64,000 nucleotides of DNA from positions 205,949 to 269,948 of the forward strand of contig NZ_JMKU01000006.1 of the NCBI RefSeq assembly GCF_000687165.1, read 5' to 3'. Every line of letters begins with the position of its first letter. Positions within the stretch are counted from its first letter, which is position 1. The notes under the pieces were generated by a model, which had not been told where the DNA came from, did no database searches, and was given only the letters and a program-made list of their open reading frames with translations. The position numbers were made by a program, and so were the translations under genes. This document shows positions 17,907 to 27,269 of the stretch, in pieces. The stretch is from Paracidovorax oryzae ATCC 19882 (GTDB lineage Bacteria > Pseudomonadota > Gammaproteobacteria > Burkholderiales > Burkholderiaceae_C).

Positions 17907-18701
17907 TCATTGCAATGCCCGGATCCCGGGATTCCGGGACAAATATCCAAAATGGGCGGCACGCGCAATCATCTGAGCACGGTTGCGTCCGCCGAGTTTG
18001 CGTGCCGCCGACTGCAAATGGAAAACAATCGTCGATTCTGCGCGATTCAGGCGTGCCGCAATCTGCTTGCTGGGCATGCCTTCGGCCGCCAGCAATACAC
18101 ATTCATGCTCCCTGTCGGACAGCGCGACATCATGGGGAGTCAACTGGTTTTTCGTGAAGACTTTCAGCAGTTGATCGTTCAGGATATGGGCCATATACGC
18201 CAACCGCATCACCGAATCCACCAGAGACATCTGCTTTTGCGCAAAATGATCGTCCTGCCACATGGCCGTCAGGGTGGCGAAACGATTGCCCGGCATATGC
18301 AACGGCACCGTGACGCCACGCGTCATGCGCCATTCGGTCAGAACGCTGGAAACGCTGCGCGCACTACCGCCGAGCATGGGCTGCAGCACCGATTCCTCGT
18401 CCTGCCGATACGACCAGAAAAATGCGCCCGAACCCCGCAAGGCCAGCGCCTGTACCGGATCGACTTGGTACATGCCTTGTTCGACCCAGAGTTTTCGCAT
18501 TTGCCCCGGCATATTCCGGTATTCGAGAACACTGGGCGTCATCAAAACACCCTCGGGCGTCATCGAGACCGGCGAAAAATCATAGATGGCCGCATCGAAT
18601 CCGAGTTCGCGGGCCGCGGAAAACGTCTGGTCGATGCAGAGGCTGACCGCCGAATCTTCATGGACCAGGGGTTTCTCGATGATTTTCATCTCAGCGTGCA
18701 T
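17907..18701 (-). CDS. LuxR-family transcriptional regulator, plant-signal-responsive solo (OryR/XccR/PipR type)
   Basis: A 264-residue LuxR regulator with an N-terminal autoinducer-binding domain and a C-terminal helix-turn-helix (LSDREHECVLLAAEGMPSKQIAARLNRAESTIVFHL). Counting back from the conserved Asp-Pro (TraR D70/P71, here D81/P82), the positions normally Trp57 and Tyr61 are Met68 and Trp72. That double change is the known mark of plant-compound-sensing solos. No luxI gene is present. The ATG at 18701 is preferred; Met at 18689 is possible. The open frame continues to 19187 without resemblance to the family. Neighbours include an iminopeptidase operon and two lux-box-like sites. Confidence 0.85.
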   Translation of the reverse strand: MHAEMKIIEKPLVHEDSAVSLCIDQTFSAARELGFDAAIYDFSPVSMTPEGVLMTPSVLEYRNMPGQMRKLWVEQGMYQVDPVQALALRGSGAFFWSYRQDEESVLQPMLGGSARSVSSVLTEWRMTRGVTVPLHMPGNRFATLTAMWQDDHFAQKQMSLVDSVMRLAYMAHILNDQLLKVFTKNQLTPHDVALSDREHECVLLAAEGMPSKQIAARLNRAESTIVFHLQSAARKLGGRNRAQMIARAAHFGYLSRNPGIRALQ

Positions 18702-18885
18702 CAGGTTGTCCGTCTTTTCACCACTTTGGTGCGCAGAATAAATCCCGCGAACCGGGGGGCACAAGCTGGCAATCCCTAGGCAGGATCCCGCGCCTTTTTC
18801 GCCACCACCGAAGCAATCCACATGCCATGGCCTCGCAGGCGAACCCGTCCGCGGTGCTTTCCGTTCCTCCACTTCCATCAGGACT

Positions 18886-19668
18886 ATGTCTATGCCACCT
18901 CCGCTGAAATCCAACCGTGTTTTGCAGTCCCTCACAGAGGGCCGCATGTGTACCGGCTGCTGGCTGTTCATGGGGTCGCCCGTGGTCACCGAAGTGCTGG
19001 CCGACATGCCGCTCGGAGCGCTCATCATCGACCTGGAGCATTCGCCTTCCGGCCTGGAGACGGCGATCGAGCAACTGCGTGCCGCCGCGCCCTTCGCGCC
19101 GACCATGCTGGCACGGGTGCCGGGCTTCGATTCGGACCGCATCAAGCCGCTGCTCGACGCCGGCGTCGAGGGTATTCTGGCGCCCAACGTGGAGTCCGCC
19201 GAGCAGGTCGAGCGCTTGGTCGATGCCTGCCGCTACCCGCCGCTCGGTCGCCGGGGACTGCACTACACGGTTTCGCGGGCGGCTGCCTGGGGCGCCCACG
19301 CCGGCACCTACGCCGCGCACGCAGACCGCAACACCCTGGTGGCAGCCATGATCGAATCGGCCCGCGGCGTCGAGGCCATTCCCGCGATGGCCGCCGTGCA
19401 GGGCCTGGACCTGTTCTTCATCGGCCCGCTCGACCTGAGTGCCAGCATAGGCAGGCCCGGGGAGTACGACAGCCCAGAGTTCATCGAGTTGTGGACCGAG
19501 GCCGAGCGGCGCTGCCGCGAGTCGAAAATCGCCCTCGGGGGCACGTTGCTGCCGGGCCACGGTCTGGCGGCGCTGGCCGCGCGCGGCTACGGCTTTGTCA
19601 CCGTGGGTTCGGACGTCACCCTGCTGCGCCAGGGCGCGCTGCAGCAACTCGGGGGAGCCGGCGCATGA
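18886..19668 (+). CDS. HpcH/HpaI-family class II aldolase
   Basis: A 260-residue TIM-barrel pyruvate aldolase. Visible features are IIDLEHSPSG (active-site His), the ARVPGFDSDRIKPLLDAGVEGILAPNV strand-helix block, a metal-ligand Glu in AAMIESARGVEAI and a metal-ligand Asp in DLFFIGPLDLSASIG. The enzyme cleaves 4-hydroxy-2-oxo acids to pyruvate and an aldehyde. The AGGA at 18880-18883 is better spaced for Met3 (18892) than for the first ATG, so translation may start there. It overlaps the next gene by ATGA, and its upstream gap is shared with the divergent luxR gene. Confidence 0.85.
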   Translation: MSMPPPLKSNRVLQSLTEGRMCTGCWLFMGSPVVTEVLADMPLGALIIDLEHSPSGLETAIEQLRAAAPFAPTMLARVPGFDSDRIKPLLDAGVEGILAPNVESAEQVERLVDACRYPPLGRRGLHYTVSRAAAWGAHAGTYAAHADRNTLVAAMIESARGVEAIPAMAAVQGLDLFFIGPLDLSASIGRPGEYDSPEFIELWTEAERRCRESKIALGGTLLPGHGLAALAARGYGFVTVGSDVTLLRQGALQQLGGAGA

Positions 19669-20363
19669 GCGACGTCCGCTTGTTCACCCGCTACCGCATC
19701 GACCCCGCGCCGCAGCCGTTGGGCGAGGCGCTGGTACGCCGGCTGGCCACCATCGATACCTCGACCCTCGGGCATGCCGTGCCCTGGTACCTCATGTCGC
19801 AGCGGTTGAAGGCGCTGCAGCGGGGGCGCCGCGTGGTCGGCACCGCTGTCACCCTGTCCATTCCCGGCGCCGACTCGACCCTGCTGCACCATGCGCTGGG
19901 ACAGCTGCGGCCGGGCGACCTGCTGGTCGTCGACCGGCTCGGCGACACCCGCCATGCCTGCTGGGGAGGCATCGTGACGGCCGCGGCGCAGCGTGCCGGC
20001 GCAGCCGGCGCAGTGATCGACGGTCCGTGCACCGATCTGGACGAGATCACCGCGAGCGGTTTTCCGCTGTGGTGCACCGGCACCTCGCCGGTCACCACCC
20101 GGCTGCTCGACTGGGGTGGCAGCCTCAACCGCCCGGTGGCGTGCGGAGGATTGGTGGTGCAGGCCGGCGACGCGGTGGTGGCCGACGCCGACGGCGTCAT
20201 GGTGCTGCCGCGAGCCGAGGCCGAAGCGCTGGCCGCATGGGCCGAGGGCGTGCAGGATTTCGCCTGCACGCTGCGCCGGCAGGTGCTCGACGGGCAGGCG
20301 CTCGGCGAGCTCAGCGGCGCCAGCGCACTGGTGCGCCGTTCCCTCGACGCGGACGGGGCCTGA
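19665..20363 (+). CDS. RraA-like/HMG-CHA aldolase-family protein
   Basis: A 232-residue protein of the RraA/dimethylmenaquinone methyltransferase-like fold. Characteristic segments are RRVVGTAVTLSIPGADS, GDLLVVDRLGDTRHACWGGIVTAAAQRAGAAGAVIDGPCTD and GDAVVADADGVMVLPR. Metal-dependent members cleave 4-hydroxy-4-methyl-2-oxoglutarate or 4-carboxy-4-hydroxy-2-oxoadipate. The start overlaps the aldolase stop (ATGA), so the two are co-translated and probably act in one oxo-acid pathway. Annotation as a methyltransferase would be misleading. Confidence 0.8.
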   Translation: MSDVRLFTRYRIDPAPQPLGEALVRRLATIDTSTLGHAVPWYLMSQRLKALQRGRRVVGTAVTLSIPGADSTLLHHALGQLRPGDLLVVDRLGDTRHACWGGIVTAAAQRAGAAGAVIDGPCTDLDEITASGFPLWCTGTSPVTTRLLDWGGSLNRPVACGGLVVQAGDAVVADADGVMVLPRAEAEALAAWAEGVQDFACTLRRQVLDGQALGELSGASALVRRSLDADGA

Positions 20364-20381
20364 GTTCAGGCCTCGCCTGGA

Positions 20382-22004
20382 TCAGTCCCGGCGTTTCGGA
20401 AGCGCCGTCAGCAACTGGCGCGTGTAGGGATGGCGGGGCGACGAGAACAGCAGGTCCGGCGGCGCCGTCTCGACGATGCGCCCCTGGTGCATCACGGCGA
20501 TCCGGTCGGCGATGCCGCTGGCCACCCGCAGATCGTGGGTAATGAACAGCAGGCCGAAGGACAGGCTGGCCTGCAGTTCAGCCAGCAAGGCCAGCACCTG
20601 CTGCTGGATCGACACGTCCAGGGCGGCCACCGACTCGTCCGCGATCAGCAGTTCCGGCTCGACCGCCAGCGCCCGCGCGATGCAGACACGCTGCCGCTGG
20701 CCACCAGAGAATTCGTGCGGATAACGCTGCGCCGCCTGGGCGCTCAGGCCGACCGCCTCCAGCCAGCCGGCGGCGCGCTGCCGTGCCTCGGCCGGCGGCA
20801 TGCCGTGGATGATCGCGCCCTCGGCGATGGCGTCGCCGACCGTCTGGCGCGGATCGAGCGCGCTGTACGGGTCCTGGAAGACGATCTGCACCCGCTTGCG
20901 CAAGCCGCGCAGTCTGCGTGCATCGACGCCGCTGAAGGCTTCGCCCGACACCCGCACCGTGCCCGTGTCCAGCGGCATCAGCCCGACGACGGCGCGGGCC
21001 AGGCTCGACTTGCCCGACCCCGACTCGCCAACCACCGCCACCGTCTCCCCGCGCCGCAGCAACAGTTCGACATCGTCCAGGGCGACGACCGTGCGGGCAC
21101 CGCTGGCATAACGTTTGCCCAGCCCGCGGGCTTCCAGCACCAATGTCCTGGTGTTGGGGCGCGCGGGGCGCGGCGTCAGCGTGGGCATGGCACCGATCAG
21201 CCGGCGGGTGTAGTCGTGGCGCGGGCGGTCGAGCAGTTCGGCGACCGGTCCGCTCTCGACCGCGAGGCCGTGCTGCATCACCACCACCTCGTCGGCGATC
21301 TGACCGACCACGCCCAAGTCGTGGGTGATGAACAGCACGGCAGTGCCCAGCCGCCGCTGCAGCCCGGCGATCAACTCGAGCACCTGGCGCTGGTTGCCGA
21401 CATCCAGTGCGGTGGTAGGTTCGTCCGCGATCAGCACTGCCGGTTCCAGCGCGATCGCCATGGCGATGGCCACCCTCTGGCACTGACCGCCCGACAACTG
21501 GTGCGGATAGGCGCGCGCCAGCCGCTCGGGGTCGGGCAGGCCGACGTCGTCGAGCAGCCGCAGCACCCGCACCCGCACCTCGGCCCGCGGCAGATCGGTG
21601 TGCAGTCGGAACACCTCGGCCACTTGCGTGCCGATCCGCTGCGCCGGATTGAGCGACGCCATCGGCTCCTGGAAGATCATGGCGATGCGCCGGCCCGACA
21701 GGCGGCGCCGCGCCCGCTCGGGCAGGGCCAGCAGATCCTGCTGTTCGAACAGGGCCTGGCCGGTCTCGACCCGCAGGGCCGGGTCCAGCAGGCCCATCAG
21801 GGCCAGCGCCGTCATCGACTTGCCGGAGCCGGACTCGCCCACCAGGCACAGTGTCTGGCCGCGCCACAATTCGAAGGACAGGTCGCGTACCGCGTGCGAA
21901 CGGTCGGCGGCACCTGGCAGGGCGATGCCCAGGCCGCGCACGGACAGCACTGCTTCGGAGCAGGTCTGCACCGGGGTGATTTCCGGGATCTGGTTTTTTG
22001 TCAT
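20382..22004 (-). CDS. Fused double-ATPase subunit of a peptide-type ABC importer (DppD-DppF fusion)
   Basis: A 540-residue protein with two complete ABC cassettes. Each has a Walker A GESGSGKS. Signature motifs are LSGGQCQRV in the first half and FSGGQRQRV in the second, with Walker B LIADEPTTALD and LIADESVAALD. The fusion resembles GsiA/YejF-type ATPases that power import of di- or oligopeptides and glutathione. The ATG at 22004 overlaps the solute-binding protein stop (ATGA), setting the start. It is the last gene of the pip-nitrilase-transporter operon. Confidence 0.9.
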   Translation of the reverse strand: MTKNQIPEITPVQTCSEAVLSVRGLGIALPGAADRSHAVRDLSFELWRGQTLCLVGESGSGKSMTALALMGLLDPALRVETGQALFEQQDLLALPERARRRLSGRRIAMIFQEPMASLNPAQRIGTQVAEVFRLHTDLPRAEVRVRVLRLLDDVGLPDPERLARAYPHQLSGGQCQRVAIAMAIALEPAVLIADEPTTALDVGNQRQVLELIAGLQRRLGTAVLFITHDLGVVGQIADEVVVMQHGLAVESGPVAELLDRPRHDYTRRLIGAMPTLTPRPARPNTRTLVLEARGLGKRYASGARTVVALDDVELLLRRGETVAVVGESGSGKSSLARAVVGLMPLDTGTVRVSGEAFSGVDARRLRGLRKRVQIVFQDPYSALDPRQTVGDAIAEGAIIHGMPPAEARQRAAGWLEAVGLSAQAAQRYPHEFSGGQRQRVCIARALAVEPELLIADESVAALDVSIQQQVLALLAELQASLSFGLLFITHDLRVASGIADRIAVMHQGRIVETAPPDLLFSSPRHPYTRQLLTALPKRRD

Positions 22005-23614
22005 GTGTGCAGGTATCCGCCGTACAACCGCATTTCGAACTCGGGCACGGGGGTCCACCGGAAACGCCCCGCGTGGGCCCAGCTGGCGACGGAGCGCCAC
22101 AGATAGAGGCCCGGCATTTCCTGCTCCCAGCGCCGTGCCAGCGCCTGGGCTTCGCGCTGCCGGTCCGCAAGGGCCACGGCCGCTGCATAGGCGCGACCTC
22201 GTTCGACGAAGTCGCGCGGCGGGTCCCAGAGCCGCCAGGCCGCGGTCGAATGCAGGCCTTCAGGGCCCCAGTCGAGCCAGAGCGGCTGATAGGGGTCGCC
22301 GGGAATGAAGCTGGTGCCGCCGGAAATCGACAGCAGATGAAAAGGGCGCTTGTAGCTGAGCTGGAAGTTGTCGAGGAACTGCACCTGGACATTCAGCCCG
22401 ACGTCCTGCCACATGGCGGCCATGATCTCGGCCGCGGCGTCGTAGTTGGGCCAGAAATTGCGCGTCACGTGCCAGATCAGCGGCTCGCCGCGGTAGGCCG
22501 TCTGCGCAATCAGGCGGCGCGCGGCCTGCGGATCGTACGGGTTCATGCCCCGCGCCTTCGGGTCGTAGAAGTCGCCGTACTCGGGGAAGTTGAAAGGGGG
22601 ATCGGGGAAAAACGTTTCGTCGTGGAACAATGATCGGGCGATGGCCGGCATGTCCACCGAACACGCCAGCGCGCGGCGCAGGCGCACGTCCACCAGCGGG
22701 TTGTCGGCCGGGTCCGGCCGGCAGTTGAAGGCCACCGCGGGATAGTTGTTGATCTGCCGCGCGAGCAGCGTGGTGCCGGCCAGTGCCCGCACCTGGTTCT
22801 CGGCATCCGTCGGGATCGAGGTGATGAAATCGAACTCGCCGGTCGCCAGTCCCGCCAGCCGCCCGGCGTATTCGGGCACCAGGCGAAAGTGCAGGCTTTT
22901 TGCCGGTGGCGGCCCGCTCCAGTGCCGGTCGAAAGCCTCCAGCACCGCGCCCTCGCTGCTCTTGTATGCGCGGACGCGGTAGCTGCCGGTACCGATGGGC
23001 GCCTGGCCGAACGCATCCACGCCGCGCCGCAGGTAGTCGGCCTTGGGCACCACATAGCCGATATAACCGGCCAGCTTGCCGGGCAGGTGAATGTCGGGTT
23101 CACGCGTGGTGACCTGCACCGCGTACCTGCCCACCGGCCGCACGTCCACGAAACCGGCGGCGTAGGTGCGGCCGCGCGGCTCGTGGGCATGCGCGCCCCA
23201 GAGCCGCTCGGCGGACAGGGTGAAGGCGACATCCTCGGCGGTCATGGGGCTGCCGTCATGGAAGAGCACGTCTTCGCGCAGCGTCAGGGTCCAGGTGCGG
23301 TCCTGGCGTGTCCAGGTGGTCGCCAGCCGCGGAGCCAGGGTGCGGCCGCTCGGGTCGCGGAGGTAGTCGACCTCGATCAGCCGGTCGTACACATTCGGAA
23401 AGATGCGGATGCTCGGGTTCGAGATGCCGCTGACCGGCGCGATGTTGCGCCACAGCGCCTCGACCGCGATGGTGATGCCGGGGCGGGCGCCTCTGGCCTC
23501 CGGAGCCGTGCCGCCTGTTGTGGCCGTGCCGGCCCTGGCGGCCCGGCAGTCCGCCGAGAGCCCGCCCAGGGCAGCGGCGGTCGCGGCGATCAGTGTGCGT
23601 CGTGTCAGGTTCAT
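22001..23614 (-). CDS. Family 5 extracellular solute-binding protein of the peptide-type ABC importer
   Basis: A 537-residue periplasmic receptor with a twin-arginine-like N-terminus (NLTRRTLIAATAAALGG). Family 5 features include PNVYDRLIEVDY, LATTWTRQDRTWTLTLREDVLFHDGSPMTAEDVAFTL, and LRRALACSVDMPAIARSL. Such receptors bind peptides, nickel, opines or sugar-amine compounds. In plant-responsive LuxR systems, a receptor of this type is needed to take up the plant signal, so it is a candidate for importing the ligand sensed by the LuxR solo here. It lies 6 bases after the permease gene. Confidence 0.88.
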   Translation of the reverse strand: MNLTRRTLIAATAAALGGLSADCRAARAGTATTGGTAPEARGARPGITIAVEALWRNIAPVSGISNPSIRIFPNVYDRLIEVDYLRDPSGRTLAPRLATTWTRQDRTWTLTLREDVLFHDGSPMTAEDVAFTLSAERLWGAHAHEPRGRTYAAGFVDVRPVGRYAVQVTTREPDIHLPGKLAGYIGYVVPKADYLRRGVDAFGQAPIGTGSYRVRAYKSSEGAVLEAFDRHWSGPPPAKSLHFRLVPEYAGRLAGLATGEFDFITSIPTDAENQVRALAGTTLLARQINNYPAVAFNCRPDPADNPLVDVRLRRALACSVDMPAIARSLFHDETFFPDPPFNFPEYGDFYDPKARGMNPYDPQAARRLIAQTAYRGEPLIWHVTRNFWPNYDAAAEIMAAMWQDVGLNVQVQFLDNFQLSYKRPFHLLSISGGTSFIPGDPYQPLWLDWGPEGLHSTAAWRLWDPPRDFVERGRAYAAAVALADRQREAQALARRWEQEMPGLYLWRSVASWAHAGRFRWTPVPEFEMRLYGGYLHT

Positions 23615-23620
23615 GTCGGT

Positions 23621-24493
23621 TCAGCCGCCTTGCGCGGGTCGCGGTGTGGCGGCCTGGGAAGAACGCAGCGTCGGGTCGAGCCGGTCGCGCAGCCAGTCGC
23701 CGACGATGCTGATGGCCAGGGTCATCGCCAAAATCAGGGTGCCGGGCACCACGCAGATCCACCAGGCGGTCGACAGGGAATCGCGGCCGTCACCCATGAT
23801 CTGGCCGAGGCTCACCAGCGGCGGCTGGATGCCCAGTCCCAGGAAACTCAGGGCGGATTCCAGCAGGATGATCTGCGGGAAAGTGAGCGTCAGCTGCACG
23901 ATGAGCGCACTGGCAATGTTCGGGAACACATGGCGACGGTACAGCCACCAGGGCGAGGCGCCCAACGTGACCACCGCCTCGGCATAGGGCTGCGCCCGTG
24001 CCGACAGCACGATGCCGCGGGTGATCCGCGCATAGTGTTCCCAGCCATAGAGCGACATCAGGCCGACGGCGAGCAGCATCGAATTGCCGAAGAAGGCCAG
24101 CAGCGTCAGCGCGATCAGGATGAAAGGCAGGGACGACTGGATGTCGACCAGCATCATCAGCAGTTGGTCGACCCATCCGCGCAGGTGTGCCGCCGCCAGG
24201 CCGACCAGGATGCCGGCGATGGCGCCGACCAGTGTGCCGGCCAGCGCGACCAGCAGGGACACCCTCACGCCCGATGCCAGGCGGGCGACCAGGTCGCGCC
24301 CCAGCACGTCGGTGCCGAGGAAATGCCCGGTTTCGCCGCCGAACCCGACCGGTGGCAGCAGGCGGGCCTCCAGGTTGAAATGCCCTCCGCCGGCGGGCGC
24401 CAGGGCGGCGCCGAACAGCGCGAACAGCAGCAGGGCGGCAAGCAGGGCCAGGGCCGCCGCCACCGGCAGGGGAAACGCGCTCGACCGTTTCAT
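23621..24493 (-). CDS. ABC transporter permease, DppC type
   Basis: A 290-residue inner-membrane permease with an N-terminal helix, a periplasmic segment containing HFLGTDVLGRDLVARLASG (the hallmark of DppC/OppC) and five further helices. The cytoplasmic coupling EAA-like loop is present (YAEAVVTLGASPWWLYRRHVFPNI). It pairs with the DppB-type permease just upstream; the two genes overlap by 4 bases at their stop and start, so they are translationally coupled. Confidence 0.9.
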   Translation of the reverse strand: MKRSSAFPLPVAAALALLAALLLFALFGAALAPAGGGHFNLEARLLPPVGFGGETGHFLGTDVLGRDLVARLASGVRVSLLVALAGTLVGAIAGILVGLAAAHLRGWVDQLLMMLVDIQSSLPFILIALTLLAFFGNSMLLAVGLMSLYGWEHYARITRGIVLSARAQPYAEAVVTLGASPWWLYRRHVFPNIASALIVQLTLTFPQIILLESALSFLGLGIQPPLVSLGQIMGDGRDSLSTAWWICVVPGTLILAMTLAISIVGDWLRDRLDPTLRSSQAATPRPAQGG

Positions 24494-25413
24494 CGCTGCA
24501 CCCGCACGCGGGGGTCGAGCACCGCATACAGCAGATCGACCAGCAGGTTGGCGCCGACCATGATGCAGGCCAGCATCAGCACCAGCAGTTGAACCAGCGA
24601 CAGGTCGCGGGCCGACACGGCGGCCACCAGCAGCCGGCCGATGCCGGGCCAGCCGAAGACCGTCTCGACGACCACCGCACCGCCGACGATGGCGCCGACG
24701 TTCAGGCCGATGACGGTGACTATCGGAATCGCCGCGTTGGGCAGGGCGTGCACGAAGATGCAGCGCAGTGGGCTGGCACCCTTGGCGCGCGCCGTGCGCA
24801 CGTAAGGCCTCCCCAGCACTTCGAGCATCGCGGATCGGGTGAAGCGCGCCAGCGTGCCGGCGATGTACAGGCCGAGGGTGGCGGCCGGCATCAGCAGGTG
24901 CTGCCAGCCGCCGGCGCCCGAACTGGGCAGCCAGCGCAGGGTGAAGGAAAACAGCAGGATCAGCAGCACGCCGAGGAAGAAGCTCGGCATGGCGAACCCG
25001 AGGACCGACAGAGACATCACGATGCGGTCGATCCAGCCGTTACGGTGGACCGCGGCCACGATGCCGGCCGGAATGCCGACCAGGATGGCGATGAGGTATG
25101 AGGCGCCCGCGAGCGTCACGCTGTTGGGCAGCTTTTCGCGGACGCTGGCCCAGGCGGGCCGGCCGTCCTGGTAGGAAATGCCGAAATCACCCTGCGCCAG
25201 GTGCGACAGGTAACTCATGTATTGCTCACCGAGCGGGTCGTCGAGATGCCAGGTCTTGCGGAACTGTGCGATCTCGTCGGCCCGCGCATCCGGGCTGAGC
25301 ATGGCCACCGCCGGGTCGCCTGACAGGCGCAGCACGACGAAGGTCAGCGTGACCACGCACCAGAAGGTCAGCAGCGCGCGGGCAAGGCGCACCATCCATT
25401 GTCGGCGGCTCAC
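24490..25413 (-). CDS. ABC transporter permease, DppB type
   Basis: A 307-residue six-helix permease. DppB features are an N-terminal helix followed by FRKTWHLDDPLGEQYMSYLSHLAQGDFG and a coupling loop YVRTARAKGASPLRCIFVHALPNAAIPIV, with the terminal helix ending LLYAVLDPRVR. A GTG start at 25413 gives a GTGA overlap with the nitrilase stop and is preferred; an ATG lies six codons downstream at 25395. The longer frame upstream is a shadow of the nitrilase gene. Confidence 0.88.
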   Translation of the reverse strand: MSRRQWMVRLARALLTFWCVVTLTFVVLRLSGDPAVAMLSPDARADEIAQFRKTWHLDDPLGEQYMSYLSHLAQGDFGISYQDGRPAWASVREKLPNSVTLAGASYLIAILVGIPAGIVAAVHRNGWIDRIVMSLSVLGFAMPSFFLGVLLILLFSFTLRWLPSSGAGGWQHLLMPAATLGLYIAGTLARFTRSAMLEVLGRPYVRTARAKGASPLRCIFVHALPNAAIPIVTVIGLNVGAIVGGAVVVETVFGWPGIGRLLVAAVSARDLSLVQLLVLMLACIMVGANLLVDLLYAVLDPRVRVQR

Positions 25414-26282
25414 GGCAGTGCTCCCGGTGCGACGGCCGGCACCTGGATATGGCGGATTTCGCCCAGGGTCCGGCCGCGCGCCAGGCTGGGCAGGCGCACG
25501 CGGGTCTGCCGTACCCGCTCGGGGTCGATGTCGGCATAGATGATGGCCGGTGTGTCGCCGGCCGCGGCGATGACCTCGCCAAAGGGCGAGATGACGCGGC
25601 TGTGGCCGTACACCCGCACGCCGTCGCGTTCGCCGCACTGTGCCGCCGCCACGACGTAGCTGCCGGTCTCGATGGCGCGCGCCTTGAGCAGGATTTCCCA
25701 GTGCAGCGGGCCGGTGACCACCGAGAAGGAAGAGGGCGCCATCAGCACGCTGGCGCCCGCCTGTGCCAGGGCGCGGTAGAGATGGGGAAACCGCAGGTCG
25801 TAGCAGATGCTCATGCCCAGCGTCAGCCCGAGTGCGTCGATGCTCGCCAGCGTCGGGCCGTTTTCGCCCGGACGCACCGCGGCCGACTCCTGGAAGGTAC
25901 CGACGCCGCCCAGTTCGACGTCGAAGGTGTGCAGCTTGTCGTAGCGCGCGACGACCTCTCCTTCCGGCGAGACGAGGTGGCTGCGGTTCCACACGCGCTG
26001 GCCGTCCTCGGTGCGCACCAGCAAAGAGCCGGTGTGCACCCAGACCTTCGCCCGGCGTGCGGCCGAGCGGCACAGCGCCAGTGTGGTGTCATCCGCTTCC
26101 GGCACGCAGATCGCGGGATACCGCAGGTTATCGCGCAGCAGCAGGTTGGCGGCCTCTGGAAAACACACCAGCCGCGCGCCGTTCGCGGCGCCTTCGGCGA
26201 TCGCCTCGGCGATGGCGGCATTGTTCGCGGAAACATCGGCGGTGCTGCAAAGCTGCACCACGGCGAAACAGGTGGAAATCAT
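25410..26282 (-). CDS. Carbon-nitrogen hydrolase (nitrilase superfamily amidase)
   Basis: A 290-residue nitrilase-fold hydrolase. The catalytic triad is visible: Glu43 in CFPEA, Lys116 in RYDKLHTFD and Cys160 in SICYDLRFP. The latter two blocks are typical of the Nit1/Nit2 omega-amidase group. It would hydrolyse an amide, releasing ammonia. Located between the iminopeptidase and transporter genes, it may process an imported amide or peptide-like plant compound. The ATG at 26282 lies 14 bases past the iminopeptidase stop. Confidence 0.87.
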   Translation of the reverse strand: MISTCFAVVQLCSTADVSANNAAIAEAIAEGAANGARLVCFPEAANLLLRDNLRYPAICVPEADDTTLALCRSAARRAKVWVHTGSLLVRTEDGQRVWNRSHLVSPEGEVVARYDKLHTFDVELGGVGTFQESAAVRPGENGPTLASIDALGLTLGMSICYDLRFPHLYRALAQAGASVLMAPSSFSVVTGPLHWEILLKARAIETGSYVVAAAQCGERDGVRVYGHSRVISPFGEVIAAAGDTPAIIYADIDPERVRQTRVRLPSLARGRTLGEIRHIQVPAVAPGALP

Positions 26283-26296
26283 CGCGGTTGTCCCGT

Positions 26297-27202
26297 TCAG
26301 GATTCGTGCTGCGCCAGAAAGCTCGCCACCGCGTGCATGGTGGGACCGCGTTCTTCCAGGTGGCACATATGGGATGAATCGGGCATGACGACGGCACGTG
26401 CGCCGGGAATCAGCGCCGCATAAGGCGCTATGCAGGCCTGAGTGGCTTCGTCGTAATGGCCCGAGATAATCAGGGTGGGCGCCAAGACATTATTCAGCCG
26501 ATCGTCGATCTGCCAGTCCTTCAGGCTGCCGATGACGTGGAATTCGGTGGGGCCGTTCATGGTGTGATAGACGGTCGGGTCGGATTCGATGGCGGCAAAG
26601 GTATGTTTTACCTCATCGGGCCACTCGGGCAGGCGGCAGACGTGGCGCCGATAAAAAGCCTCGGTGGCCTTCAGATAATCGGGGTGGTCGAATCTCCCGG
26701 ATATTTCGTGTTGTTCCAGGGCGAGGCGCTCCGGCGCCGGCAGGTGGGCGCGCAGCCGCAGCGCCTCGGCCACCCAGACCGGGAAGGAGGAGGGCGAGGA
26801 CACGATGACCAGCGCCCGCAGGCCGGCCGGCTGCCGCACTGCGTGTTCTGCCGCCAGCATGCCTCCCCACGAGTGACCGAGCAGGTGGTAGGAATCGGAT
26901 ATTCCGAGGTGCGACAACAGGTTGTCGAGCTCTTCGAGAAACAGCTCGACCGTCCAGAAATCGGCGGGCGCCTTGGGAAGGTGGCTGGACCGGCCGTTGC
27001 CCAGCTGGTCGTAATGGACGACGAGGCGCCCGTCGTCCGCCAGGTCCTGGAATGCCAGCAGGTAGTCGTGGGTGCAACCGGGGCCGCCGTGTGCGATCAC
27101 CAACGGTGTTTTATCCGAAGCGGGATTCCCGGTAATTCGATACCAGGTGCGATGTTCCCCGTAGGGCGCATAACCCTCCCGACTGCTGTGGCTCGCCGAC
27201 AT
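26297..27202 (-). CDS. pip: Proline iminopeptidase-family alpha/beta-hydrolase
   Basis: A 301-residue member of the S33 family. Signatures are the oxyanion-hole HGGPG (38-42), YDQLGNG and the nucleophile elbow LLGHSWGG with Ser111; a C-terminal DSSHM provides the candidate His. These enzymes cleave N-terminal proline or related amides. In OryR/XccR/PipR systems a pip gene next to the LuxR solo is its main target. Here a CT-N12-AG box lies 67 bases upstream of the start. It is the first gene of an apparent operon with nitrilase and a complete peptide ABC importer. Confidence 0.85.
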   Translation of the reverse strand: MSASHSSREGYAPYGEHRTWYRITGNPASDKTPLVIAHGGPGCTHDYLLAFQDLADDGRLVVHYDQLGNGRSSHLPKAPADFWTVELFLEELDNLLSHLGISDSYHLLGHSWGGMLAAEHAVRQPAGLRALVIVSSPSSFPVWVAEALRLRAHLPAPERLALEQHEISGRFDHPDYLKATEAFYRRHVCRLPEWPDEVKHTFAAIESDPTVYHTMNGPTEFHVIGSLKDWQIDDRLNNVLAPTLIISGHYDEATQACIAPYAALIPGARAVVMPDSSHMCHLEERGPTMHAVASFLAQHES

Positions 27203-27269
27203 TCATTTCCTCCTGATGCACGAGGCTTCCAATGATTGCGGAATTCTGTTCGGCCCGGCGGCGGGACAC

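Noticed and set aside
18702..19187. N-terminal extension of LuxR to 19187
   Set aside because: The extension is antisense to the aldolase gene and has no resemblance to LuxR proteins.
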